Origin: CAZBDU01 sp964490725 | GTDB lineage: Bacteria; Spirochaetota; Spirochaetia; SZUA-6; DRHE01 | Direction of reading: 5' to 3' | Assembly: GCA_964490725.1 (NCBI GenBank) | Contig: CAZBDU010000133.1 | Location: 1 to 11,561 of the forward strand | Length of the DNA stretch: 11,561 nucleotides | In this document: positions 1 to 6,175 of the stretch, piece by piece | How the letters are laid out: every line of letters begins with the position of its first letter | Numbering within the stretch: position 1 is the stretch's first letter | Program-made: the position numbers and the translations under genes | Notes under the pieces: generated by a model | What the model was told of the DNA's origin: nothing | Databases searched by the model: none | Seen by the model: the letters and a program-made list of their open reading frames with translations, nothing else

Positions 1-58
1 CGGCCGTCCCGGGGCGCTCGCGCCGTTGCCACGAGGCTCGCCCGCCCGGCTGCCGCGC

Positions 59-64
59 TAGTAT
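59..64 (+). promoter_or_regulatory. Possible -10 hexamer (TAGTAT) of methyltransferase gene
   Basis: TAGTAT matches TATAAT at four positions including the key T1, A2 and T6. It lies 9 nt before GTG 74, so transcription would begin about 2-3 nt upstream of the start codon, giving a near-leaderless mRNA. No good -35 sits at normal distance; TTGCCA at 26-31 is 27 bp away, too far. Weak call. Confidence 0.25.
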
Positions 65-73
65 CCTTTGAGG

Positions 74-676
74 GTGAGCTGGTGGGACGCAGCGTACAGG
101 CGAGGCCGGGTTCCCTGGGACCCCGGCCCCTACGACGGTCACCTGCCCACTCTGCTGCAGGAGTTCGACATCCGCCCCTGCCGCGTGGTGGACGTGGGCT
201 GCGGTACGGGCAAGAGCCTGATCTGGCTGGCCCGGCGCGGCTTCGCCGGCACGGGCATAGACCTCTCGCCCATCGCCATCGACATGGCCCGCAGGAACGC
301 CGGGCGGGAAGGAGTGCGCTGCCGTTGGCTGACCGGCTCCTTTCCGGAGGACTTCCCGCCGAAAGAGCTGCCGACGGCCTCCTTCGGGCTGGCCATCGAG
401 CGGGGGCTGCTGCAGCATTTTCGCCACGACCGGAGCGGGCAGAGGCGTTTCATGGAGGCCGCGGCCAGGATTCTGGTCCCCGGCGGCTACTGGTACACCG
501 TGTCGGCCAGCGCGAACAGCCACGCTCCCTTCGTCGGGCCGCCCCGCTGGTCGGCCACCGAGATCGTCCAGGCCTGCGAGCCCTTCCTGGAGGTGAAGCT
601 CCTCAGGGAAACGGTGTTCACTCCCGGGGAGGAGGGGTCCATCCCCGCCTGGCTGTGCGTCTGCCGCAAACCGTGA
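74..676 (+). CDS. Class I SAM-dependent methyltransferase (small, TPMT/TehB-like)
   Basis: Probable cytosolic methyltransferase using S-adenosylmethionine; the acceptor is unknown. The N-terminus carries the WWDAAYRRG...PWDPG signature seen in small thiopurine-methyltransferase-like or TehB-like enzymes. The glycine-rich SAM motif I follows (VVDVGCGTGKS, about residues 38-48 from GTG 74), then the acidic ribose-binding motif II (GTGIDLSP). A later motif reads AIERGLLQHF, and the post-motif region has ILVPGGYWY, typical of the Rossmann fold. At about 200 residues it is complete for this family. A TTG at 68 would add two residues; GTG 74 is preferred because a TAGTAT hexamer at 59-64 would place transcription start only a few bases before it, and no well-spaced Shine-Dalgarno exists for either codon. 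It is probably a monocistronic gene: a GC hairpin follows its stop and the next gene has its own promoter candidate. Family call is confident; substrate is not inferable. Confidence 0.85.
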   Translation: MSWWDAAYRRGRVPWDPGPYDGHLPTLLQEFDIRPCRVVDVGCGTGKSLIWLARRGFAGTGIDLSPIAIDMARRNAGREGVRCRWLTGSFPEDFPPKELPTASFGLAIERGLLQHFRHDRSGQRRFMEAAARILVPGGYWYTVSASANSHAPFVGPPRWSATEIVQACEPFLEVKLLRETVFTPGEEGSIPAWLCVCRKP

Positions 677-683
677 GCCGCCG

Positions 684-701
684 GCCCCGGGGCTCCGGGG
701 C
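684..701 (+). terminator. GC-rich hairpin after methyltransferase gene
   Basis: GCCCCGG (684-690) pairs perfectly with CCGGGGC (695-701) around a GGCT tetraloop, starting 7 nt after the TGA. No U-tract follows, so this is not a textbook intrinsic terminator, but a strong stem directly after a stop codon often serves as a 3' end or pause site in high-GC genomes. Confidence 0.4.
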
Positions 702-709
702 GCGCTGGC

Positions 710-738
710 TTGACCGGCCAGACGGGCAGGCGTAGGCT
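710..738 (+). promoter_or_regulatory. Candidate promoter for the E1 alpha/beta genes
   Basis: TTGACC (710-715, five of six to TTGACA), a 17-bp spacer and TAGGCT (733-738, a TANNNT-type -10). Predicted transcription start near 745, leaving an untranslated leader of about 10 nt that still holds the GAGGGG ribosome-binding segment before ATG 755. Position between the hairpin of the upstream gene and the E1 alpha start supports it. Sequence-only inference. Confidence 0.5.
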
Positions 739-754
739 GGCGTGGAGGGGTTCC

Positions 755-1780
755 ATGGAGACGGATCTATTTCACCTCTACCGGCAGATGTTCCGCGCCC
801 GCTGCTTCGAGGAGACGGTGCGCGAGCTGTGGCAGCGCGGAGAAATCTCGGGGGAGATGCACCTGGGAACCGGAGAGGAGGCGGTCGCGGCCGGGGTGGT
901 CTCCCACCTGCGGGAAGGGGACGCCCTGGCGCTGGACCACCGCGGCGCCCCGCCGCTCCTGGTCCGGGGACTGGACCCCACCGCCCTCTTCGCGGAGCTC
1001 CTGGGGCTCCCGCTGGGTCTCTGCGGCGGCCGGGGCGGCCACATGCACCTGTTCTCCCGGGACCACCTGGCCGCCTCTTCGGGGATCGTCGGCGCCTCCG
1101 GGCCTCTGGGAGCGGGGTTCGCCCTGGCGGCCTCCCACCTCCGGCCGGGTGGCCTGGCGGTGTCCCTGTTCGGGGAGGGTGCGGCGAACCAGGGGATGCT
1201 GATGGAGACCATGAACCTGGCCGTGGTCTGGAAGCTGCCCCTTCTGCTGGTGTGCAAGGACAACCGCTGGGCCATCACCACCGAGTCGGCGGCCGTCACC
1301 GGCGGCCTGCTTCCCGAGCGCGCCCGGGCCTTCGGGCTGCGCGCCGCGGAGGCAGACGGCCTGGACGTGGAGGAGGTGTACCGGGAGGCGGGCCGGCAGA
1401 TCGAGCGCATCCGCGCCGGGGAGGGACCGGCCTTTCTCCTCCTGCGCTGCTCCCGCCCGGAGGGCCACTTCCTGGGCGACCCGGTGCTGCGCATCCTCCG
1501 CCATCCGGCGGGCGAGCTCGGCAGGCGGGCCGGTCCCTTCCTCCGCTCGGTGGCTTCCCCCCGGGGGGCCCCGCTTCCCGAGCGGGTCCGGGGAACCCGC
1601 CGGATCGCCGAGCCGATCCTGGGGGTGGACCGCAGCCTCAGGGAGGGGGATCCCCTGGCGGTCGCCCGGGCCAGACTGGCCGGAGAGGAGGAACGCCTGG
1701 CCGCGCTGGAGGAGGAGGCCGCCGCGGAGATCCGCTCGGCCCTGGACCGGGCGCTTCCCCTGCTGGAGGGGCCGTCATGA
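755..1780 (+). CDS. TPP-dependent 2-oxoacid (pyruvate/acetoin/branched-chain) dehydrogenase E1 component, alpha subunit
   Basis: Alpha subunit of a heterotetrameric thiamine-diphosphate enzyme that decarboxylates a 2-oxoacid (or cleaves acetoin) and passes the acyl unit to a lipoylated E2. It has 341 residues, near family length. Visible features: an N-terminal YRQMFRARCFEE helix, MHLGTGEEAVAAG (35-47), GGRGGHMHL (91-99), SSGIVGASGPLGAGFALA (108-125), and the TPP/Mg motif in the form GEGAANQG (140-147) to KDN (168-170), where pyruvate enzymes usually have GDG...NN. GEG is also known in branched-chain E1 alpha, so activity is expected. The C-terminus is a charged helix. ATG 755 is preferred over the upstream in-frame ATG at 710 because GGAGGGG (744-750) is well placed. 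The stop overlaps the beta-subunit start (ATGA). No E2 or E3 gene is in the window. Exact substrate cannot be told from sequence alone. Confidence 0.9.
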   Translation: METDLFHLYRQMFRARCFEETVRELWQRGEISGEMHLGTGEEAVAAGVVSHLREGDALALDHRGAPPLLVRGLDPTALFAELLGLPLGLCGGRGGHMHLFSRDHLAASSGIVGASGPLGAGFALAASHLRPGGLAVSLFGEGAANQGMLMETMNLAVVWKLPLLLVCKDNRWAITTESAAVTGGLLPERARAFGLRAAEADGLDVEEVYREAGRQIERIRAGEGPAFLLLRCSRPEGHFLGDPVLRILRHPAGELGRRAGPFLRSVASPRGAPLPERVRGTRRIAEPILGVDRSLREGDPLAVARARLAGEEERLAALEEEAAAEIRSALDRALPLLEGPS

Positions 1781-2799
1781 GCCGCACCAGCTTCGACGCT
1801 GCGGTGGAACGCGCCCTGGCCCAGGCCATGGCCGACGACCCGCGGGTGATCGTCCTGGGAGAGGACGTGCGGACCCTGCGGCTCAACCTGCTGGCCCGCT
1901 TCGGCGAGCGGAGGGTCAGGAACGCGCCCATCAGCGAGTCCGCCTTCCTGGGCGCCGCCGTCGGGGCGGCCATGGCCGGCCTGCGCCCGGTGGTGGAGGT
2001 GATGCTGGTGGACTTCCTTCCGGTGGCCATGAGCGCTCTGGTGAACGAGGCCGCCAAGGTGGAGGCCTTCTCAGGGGGACGCTGGACGGTGCCCATGGTG
2101 GTGCGCGCACCCTGCGGGGGCGGCTACGGAGACGCCGGCCAGCACGAGCAGTCCCTCTGGGGGATGCTGGCCCACATTCCCGGGTTGAGCGTGGTGGTTC
2201 CCAGCAACCCCGCCGACGCGGCGGCGCTGATGCTGGCCGCCCTCCAGCACGACGGGCCGGTGCTGTACCTGGAGCACAAGCTGCTGTCCGCCTCCTGGCT
2301 GGACTTCATGGGCCGGGGCGGCCGCCGGACGGTGGCCTTCGAGGTGCCCCGGGAAGGAGCGGCCGGCCCGGTGCCGCGGCGCATCCGACCCGCGCCGCTG
2401 GGCAGGGCTGCGGTGCGCCGCCAGGGAGGCGATCTGAGCCTGGTCAGCCTGGGGGTCGGGGTGCACCGCGCCCTGGAGGCCGCCGCCGTCCTGGCGGCCG
2501 AAGGGACGGAGTGCTCGGTGGTGGACCTGCGCAGCGTCAGCCCCCTGGACCGGGAGACCCTGCGCAGTGAGGCGGAGCGAAGCGGCCGCATCCTGGTGAT
2601 CGACGAGGACTACCGGGAGTTCGGGCTGTCCGGTGAGGTGGCGGCCAGCCTGCTGGAAGCGGGCCTGCGCCTCGGCTACGGCCGGGTCTGTACGGAGGAG
2701 ACGATCCCCTACGCCCGCCATCTGGAGGACCAGGTGCTGCCGGGAACGGGGCGCATCCTGGCCGCTGCCCGGCAGCTGCTGCAGCGGGCACCGGGCTGA
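1777..2799 (+). CDS. TPP-dependent 2-oxoacid dehydrogenase E1 component, beta subunit
   Basis: Beta subunit partner of the preceding alpha subunit; together they form the alpha2-beta2 E1 with TPP bound between chains. It has 340 residues. Features: RVIVLGEDV (23-31); ISESAFLGAAVGAAM (52-66) with the Glu that activates the TPP aminopyrimidine (E53); PVVEVMLVDF (71-80); QHEQSLW (122-128); VVVPSNPADA (139-148); the transketolase C-domain LVSLGVGVHRALEAA (222-236); and ILVIDEDYREFGLSGEV (272-288). The stretch between LEHKLL (165-170) and PLGRA (207-211) is about 20 residues longer than in typical PdhB/AcoB, a lineage-specific insert. The start ATG overlaps the alpha stop by 4 bp and has GGAGGGG (1765-1771) upstream, so the subunits are translationally coupled. 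The stop is followed by a 170-bp spacer with a fresh promoter-like site. Confidence 0.9.
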   Translation: MSRTSFDAAVERALAQAMADDPRVIVLGEDVRTLRLNLLARFGERRVRNAPISESAFLGAAVGAAMAGLRPVVEVMLVDFLPVAMSALVNEAAKVEAFSGGRWTVPMVVRAPCGGGYGDAGQHEQSLWGMLAHIPGLSVVVPSNPADAAALMLAALQHDGPVLYLEHKLLSASWLDFMGRGGRRTVAFEVPREGAAGPVPRRIRPAPLGRAAVRRQGGDLSLVSLGVGVHRALEAAAVLAAEGTECSVVDLRSVSPLDRETLRSEAERSGRILVIDEDYREFGLSGEVAASLLEAGLRLGYGRVCTEETIPYARHLEDQVLPGTGRILAAARQLLQRAPG

Positions 2800-2825
2800 C
2801 CGGAGGGAAGCCCCTGGTGTATACT
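2796..2825 (+). promoter_or_regulatory. Candidate promoter for the SDR/CoA-transferase genes
   Basis: CTGACC (2796-2801, four of six to TTGACA), an 18-bp spacer and TATACT (2820-2825, five of six to TATAAT). TATACT is one of the few A/T-rich hexamers in this spacer. Predicted transcription start near 2832. Two CTCGAG sites flank the following bases. It could give the downstream pair independent expression from the E1 genes. Inference only. Confidence 0.4.
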
Positions 2826-2835
2826 CGAGCCCTCC

Positions 2836-2973
2836 ATGAACCCTCGAGAGATTCTTCCCAGGCTTCTTGAGACGGGAAACGGCTCCCGGCCCCGCGGCGC
2901 CGGGCTGCCCGAGCCAGGCTGGAACGGGGAGAGCGGACGGGGGAGGACAGCGAAAGGAGGCGCGCAGAGGTGA
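2836..2973 (+). CDS. Possible 45-aa small ORF / leader upstream of SDR gene
   Basis: An ATG at 2836 opens a 45-codon frame whose TGA (2971-2973) overlaps the GTG start of the dehydrogenase gene (GTGA), the geometry of translational coupling. The first residues (MNPREILPRLLETG) look like a plausible amphipathic helix; the rest is Gly/Arg/Pro-rich and may be chance coding in GC-rich DNA. There is no Shine-Dalgarno before it. The TATACT hexamer ends 10 nt upstream, so it could be translated from a near-leaderless transcript. I recognise no family. It may be a regulatory leader peptide, the stub of a deleted gene, or simply non-coding leader sequence. Low confidence. Confidence 0.2.
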   Translation: MNPREILPRLLETGNGSRPRGAGLPEPGWNGESGRGRTAKGGAQR

Positions 2974-3722
2974 TCCCCATCGATCTGAGCGGCAAGACCG
3001 CCGTGGTCACCGGCTCCGGCCAGGGCCTGGGCGCCGCCATGGCGGCCTTGCTCGCGGAGGCCGGCGCGGCCGTGGTGGTCAACTACTTCGCCGACCCCTC
3101 GGGTGAGAACCGCAGGCGCGCCCAGCAGACCGCCGGGCGGCTGGGCGAGCGAACGCTGGTGGTGGAGGCGGACGTGCGCGATGCGGCGGCGGTGGAGCGG
3201 CTGTTCGACCGGGCGATCGAGCGCTTCGGGGCGGTCCACATCGCCGTGAGCAACGCCGGCATCATCCGCGATCGGACGATCAAGAAGATGAGCCTGCAGG
3301 AGTGGCAGGAGGTGATCGACACGAACCTCACCGGCACCTTCAATATCTGCCGGTCAGCCGCCTCCAGGCTTGCCGACGGCGGGCGCATCATCACGGTCTC
3401 TTCCATCTCGGCGGTGATGGGCTTCTTCGGGCAGAGCAACTACGCCGCCTCCAAGGCCGGGGTGGTGGGGCTGACCAGGGCGCTGAGCCGCGAGGTGGCC
3501 GGCCGCGGCATCACGGCCAACGCGGTGGCCCCGGGGGTGGTGCTCACCGAGATGGGGCGGAGCATTCCCGAGCAGGTGCGTTCAGAGATGCTGCGCTCCA
3601 TCCCCCTGGGACGCTTTGCCGCGCCGGAGGAGATCGCCCGGGTGGTGCTGTTCCTGGCCAGCGACGTGGCCTCCTACCTCCCCGGACAGCTGGTACTGGT
3701 GAACGGGGGGTGGATCGGATGA
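2970..3722 (+). CDS. Short-chain dehydrogenase/reductase (FabG-like 3-oxoacyl/keto reductase)
   Basis: NAD(P)-dependent cytosolic oxidoreductase of the classical SDR family, interconverting a keto group and an alcohol. It has 250 residues, the normal length. Features: cofactor motif TGSGQGLG (14-21); VEADV (65-69), whose Asp contacts adenine; NAG (95-97); structural N119; and the catalytic set S145, Y158 and K162 in YAASK. The C-terminal PG (188-189) and LVNGG (243-247) match FabG-type enzymes. It starts at GTG 2970, set by a perfect AAAGGAGG (2953-2960) 9 nt upstream. The stop overlaps the CoA-transferase ATG (ATGA), so the two are co-translated. Next to E1 and CoA-transferase genes, a 3-hydroxyacyl-CoA, acetoin/butanediol or similar short-chain substrate is plausible; fatty-acid FabG function is less likely because no other fab genes are near. 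Fold and reaction type are certain, substrate is not. Confidence 0.9.
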   Translation: MIPIDLSGKTAVVTGSGQGLGAAMAALLAEAGAAVVVNYFADPSGENRRRAQQTAGRLGERTLVVEADVRDAAAVERLFDRAIERFGAVHIAVSNAGIIRDRTIKKMSLQEWQEVIDTNLTGTFNICRSAASRLADGGRIITVSSISAVMGFFGQSNYAASKAGVVGLTRALSREVAGRGITANAVAPGVVLTEMGRSIPEQVRSEMLRSIPLGRFAAPEEIARVVLFLASDVASYLPGQLVLVNGGWIG

Positions 3723-5287
3723 GCTCCCGGGCGGGCAGCGCCGGCGGGGCCGCCGGGGGCAGGCCCGGAGTGTGCAGCGCCGAGGAGGCGGTGACGCTGA
3801 TCCGCGACGGACAGACCGTGGCCACAGGCGGCTTCGTGGGCGCCGGGGTGCCGGAGGCCCTCACCGCCGCGCTGGAGCGGCGCTTCCTCTCATCGGGCCG
3901 CCCCAGGGGGCTGACCCTGGTGTACGGCGCCGGCCAGGGGGATGGCGGGAGCCGCGGGGCCAACCACCTGGCCCACCAGGGGCTGCTCCGGCGTGTGGTC
4001 GGCGGGCACTGGGGGCTCGCCCCGCGGCTGGGGAGCTTGGCCGTCTCCGGCGCTATCGAAGCCTACAACCTGCCCCAGGGAGTGATCTGCCAGCTCTTCC
4101 GGGACATCGCCGCCGGCCGCCCGGGGTGCATCACCCACATCGGGCTGGACACCTTCATCGACCCGATCCACCAGGGCGGACGGCTGAACGAACGCACCCC
4201 GGAGGGTCTGGTGGAGCGCGTCGAGCTGGGCGGCAGGACCTGGCTCTGGTACCACGCCTTCCCCATCGACGTCGGTCTCATCCGCGCCACCGCCGCCGAC
4301 CCGGCGGGCAACCTGGTGATGGAGGAGGAGGCGGTGTTCGGCGAGATGCTGCCCATTGCCCAGGCGGCGCGAAACAGCGGCGGCGTGGTGATCGCCCAGG
4401 TGCGCCGCCTTCTGGAGGCCCCTGCGCACCCCCACAGCGTGCGGGTGCCGGGCATCCTGGTGGACCGCGTGGTTCTGGCCCGGGACGAGGAGCACCACCA
4501 GACCTTCGCGGAGCGCTTCAACCCTGGCTTCTGCTCCCCCCAGCCTTCGCGGGAGGCGCTCGGGGCGGGGCTGGCGCGCCTGGCTCCCGGCGCCAGGAGG
4601 ATCGTGGCCTCGCGGGTCTGCGCCGACATTCCCGCCGGGGCGGTGGTCAACCTGGGCATCGGTATGCCCGAAGGAGTGGCCCAGATAGCGGCGGAACGGG
4701 GCCTGCTGGACCGCTTCACCCTCACGGTGGAGAGCGGGCCGGTGGGAGGCGTCCCCGCCGGCGGCCTGAGCTTCGGGGCCGCCCTCTACCCTCAGGCCCT
4801 GGTGGACCAGCCGGCCCAGTTCGATTTCTACGACGGGGGCGGTCTGGACGTGGCCGCCCTCGGAGCAGCCCAGATCGACGAGCGAGGAGACGTCAACGTC
4901 TCACGCTACGGCCCCAGGCTCTCCGGGGTGGGAGGATTCGTCAACATCACCCAGACGGCCCGCAAGGTGATCTTCTGCGGCACCTTCACAGCCGGCGGCC
5001 TGCAGGTGGCGGTGAAGGGGGGGCGCTTGAGCATCCTCAAGGAGGGGGCCGTGCGCAAGTTCCTCTCCCGGGTGGAGCAGATCTCCTTCAGCGCGCGCCG
5101 CTCGCAGCAGAACGCCCAGGAGGTGCTCTACGTCACCGAGCGGGCGGTGTTCCGCCTGGCGGCCGGGAGACTGGAGCTGGCCGAGCTCGCCCCCGGGATC
5201 GACCTCCAGAGGCAGGTGCTGGACTTCATGGGCTTCCGGCCGGCCATCCGCGCGGTCAAACCCATGCCGCAGGAAGCCTTCCGGTAG
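3719..5287 (+). CDS. Acetate/propionate-type CoA-transferase (Pct/YdiF family, family I)
   Basis: Moves CoA between short-chain acyl-CoAs and free acids through a glutamyl-CoA thioester. It has 522 residues, matching single-chain propionate CoA-transferases and YdiF (about 520-530), in which alpha and beta halves are fused. N-half: VATGGFVGAGVPEAL (34-48), VYGAGQGDG (68-76) and GLDTFIDP..QGGRLNE (142-158). C-half: NLGIGMPEGVA (311-321) and TVESGPVGGVP (336-346), with E338 as the likely catalytic glutamate. GGFVNI (405-410) and FCGTF (419-423) are also typical. ATG 3719 overlaps the SDR stop by 4 bp. The first 17 residues are low-complexity Ser/Gly/Ala, so GTG 3770 is an alternative start. The gene ends the block; a convergent toxin-antitoxin locus follows after 58 bp. 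Family assignment is firm, acyl specificity unknown. Confidence 0.92.
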   Translation: MSSRAGSAGGAAGGRPGVCSAEEAVTLIRDGQTVATGGFVGAGVPEALTAALERRFLSSGRPRGLTLVYGAGQGDGGSRGANHLAHQGLLRRVVGGHWGLAPRLGSLAVSGAIEAYNLPQGVICQLFRDIAAGRPGCITHIGLDTFIDPIHQGGRLNERTPEGLVERVELGGRTWLWYHAFPIDVGLIRATAADPAGNLVMEEEAVFGEMLPIAQAARNSGGVVIAQVRRLLEAPAHPHSVRVPGILVDRVVLARDEEHHQTFAERFNPGFCSPQPSREALGAGLARLAPGARRIVASRVCADIPAGAVVNLGIGMPEGVAQIAAERGLLDRFTLTVESGPVGGVPAGGLSFGAALYPQALVDQPAQFDFYDGGGLDVAALGAAQIDERGDVNVSRYGPRLSGVGGFVNITQTARKVIFCGTFTAGGLQVAVKGGRLSILKEGAVRKFLSRVEQISFSARRSQQNAQEVLYVTERAVFRLAAGRLELAELAPGIDLQRQVLDFMGFRPAIRAVKPMPQEAFR

Positions 5288-5345
5288 CGCCACCGACCCG
5301 CATGCTGAGCCGCGCCAGCCGGGTGCGTTGTCGCCCGGGCCGCTT

Positions 5346-5721
5346 TCAGGCATCCCCCCAGTCCTGCGGAAGGGAGCTCCACAGGTCCGCGGCCAGCGCC
5401 GGAGAGGACAGCATCCGGTACGCTTTCCGGTCGAAGGTCAGCCAGCAGGCGCCCAGCTCCAGCGCCAGCCCGGCGTAGCAGCCATCGTGGCCCGTCAGGC
5501 CGGGGCGGCGCATCGACAGGGCCCGCCCGGCAAGCCCTTCGGTCATGGGATAGCGCAGCAGGCCCCAGTTCAGCACGGGCAGAATGGCCCACGTGAAAGC
5601 GGCATGGGGCTCGGGATGGAGACGCCAACGGGCGGAGAAGACTTCGAAGGCGAACAGCTCCGGTACGGCGAACAGCTCCGGCCGTCCGCAGGGCGACGGA
5701 CGCGTCGAGGACGTACCTCAA
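5346..5721 (-). pseudogene. VapC-like PIN-domain toxin, frameshifted and internally shortened
   Basis: PIN-domain ribonuclease toxin remnant. It starts at TTG 5721, overlapping the antitoxin TGA (TTGA), and begins MRYVLDASVALR, a canonical PIN start with the first catalytic Asp. That frame then becomes meaningless. The homology resumes one frame over with ELFAVPELFAFEVFSARW and runs to the TGA at 5346-5348, including GLTGHDGCYAGLALELG and WLTFDRKA, which hold the later conserved Asp residues. The switch falls at two perfect 15-bp direct repeats (5649-5663 and 5667-5681, period 18). The gap from the first Asp to the Glu of FEVF is about 20 residues, where PIN toxins usually have about 35-40, so some 15-20 codons are also missing. 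As read, no full-length toxin can be made. It is either real inactivation or a collapsed repeat in assembly. Confidence 0.8.
5649..5681. repeat. 15-bp direct repeat pair inside toxin gene
   Basis: GGCGAACAGCTCCGG occurs at 5649-5663 and again at 5667-5681, separated by TAC, giving an 18-bp period. It sits exactly where the toxin reading frame breaks, so slippage, recombination or assembly collapse at this repeat is the simplest cause of the damage. Confidence 0.9.
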
Positions 5722-5990
5722 CCCCTGCCCTCGCGGATCTCGCGAAGCGTCTCGACGCTGTCCCGGTCCCCGATGCGGTTTCGGCGCAGGCCGTGTATCT
5801 CAGCCAGCAGCGCCGCGCGCCTGTCCTCCGCCTGCCTGTCCAGAAAGCGCCGCCGGAAATCTTCGATGGGAACCAGCGCCGCCCGCACCTGTCTTCCTTT
5901 GCTGACCAGCACGGGCTGCCCGGTACGTTCCAGGTAGTCGAGCACCTCTCCCAGCCGGTTGCGCACGGTGAGCGCGTTGACGGTCTTCAT
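5718..5990 (-). CDS. Phd/YefM-family antitoxin
   Basis: Antitoxin partner of the PIN toxin; normally binds toxin through its C-terminal tail and represses its own promoter through its N-terminal domain. It has 90 residues. The N-terminal MKTVNALTVRNRLGEVLDYL is a Phd/YefM DNA-binding start, followed by TGQPVLVSKGRQVRAALVP and IEDFRRRFLD, the family core. The C-terminal half is a charged helix (DRQAEDRRAALLAEIHGLRRN), the usual disordered toxin-binding region. ATG 5990 is chosen over upstream in-frame starts because the Phd homology starts there and a perfect TTGACA promoter points to it. There is no Shine-Dalgarno; the mRNA is probably leaderless. The stop overlaps the toxin TTG. The antitoxin looks intact while its toxin is broken, the common direction of decay for toxin-antitoxin pairs. 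Confidence 0.85.
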   Translation of the reverse strand: MKTVNALTVRNRLGEVLDYLERTGQPVLVSKGRQVRAALVPIEDFRRRFLDRQAEDRRAALLAEIHGLRRNRIGDRDSVETLREIREGRG

Positions 5991-5996
5991 ACACCC

Positions 5997-6025
5997 GGCA
6001 TAGAAAATGCAGATATAGATGTCAA
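5997..6025 (-). promoter_or_regulatory. Antitoxin-toxin promoter, leaderless type
   Basis: On the minus strand: a perfect TTGACA (6025-6020), a 17-bp spacer and TATGCC (6002-5997). The -10 ends 6 nt before ATG 5990, which puts transcription start at or next to the A of the start codon. The region 5997-6025 is a clear A/T-rich island in GC-rich DNA. The -10 is imperfect (three of six), but the -35, the spacing and the position agree. Confidence 0.6.
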
Positions 6026-6041
6026 GTGCAGGTCTACATCT
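6008..6041. promoter_or_regulatory. Candidate operator repeats for antitoxin autoregulation
   Basis: Two imperfect 14-bp direct repeats starting TGCAG lie at 6008-6021 and 6027-6040 (period 19, ten of fourteen bases shared). An inverted pair AGATGT (6017-6022) / ACATCT (6036-6041) overlaps them and the -35 box. Phd/YefM antitoxins repress their own operon by binding such promoter-proximal repeats. Functional role is inferred. Confidence 0.3.
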
Positions 6042-6175
6042 CCGCACCGACGGCCATGACGGACGGCCGGCCCCAGGCCGCCTCACGCGAGAGGACCCGA
6101 GCCCTGCGAAGTGGGCGCCCCCGCCGCCCCGGCAGTACCTTATCCTGGAAGACTGAAAACCCACGTGTCACGGGC

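Noticed and set aside
895..1280. GEG...KDN in E1 alpha as a dead TPP site
   Set aside because: GEG occurs in active branched-chain E1 alpha subunits, and the Asn that ligates Mg (N170) is present, so inactivity is not supported.
742..1776. 685-aa frame extending far upstream of the E1 beta ATG
   Set aside because: The first 345 residues are a Gly/Pro/Arg-rich shadow of E1 alpha; real E1 beta homology begins at ATG 1777.
3302..3718. N-terminal extension of the CoA-transferase frame through the SDR gene
   Set aside because: It is a shadow of the SDR; the ATGA overlap at 3719 gives the sensible start and family length.
5288..5345. Bidirectional terminator between the CoA-transferase and toxin genes
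   Set aside because: Only short 5-bp complementary arms (ACCCG/CGGGT) with a long loop and no T-run; too weak to call.
3772..5478. 568-aa plus-strand open frame overlapping the CoA-transferase
   Set aside because: Composition is Gly/Arg/Pro-rich with no motif; the CoA-transferase frame explains the region.
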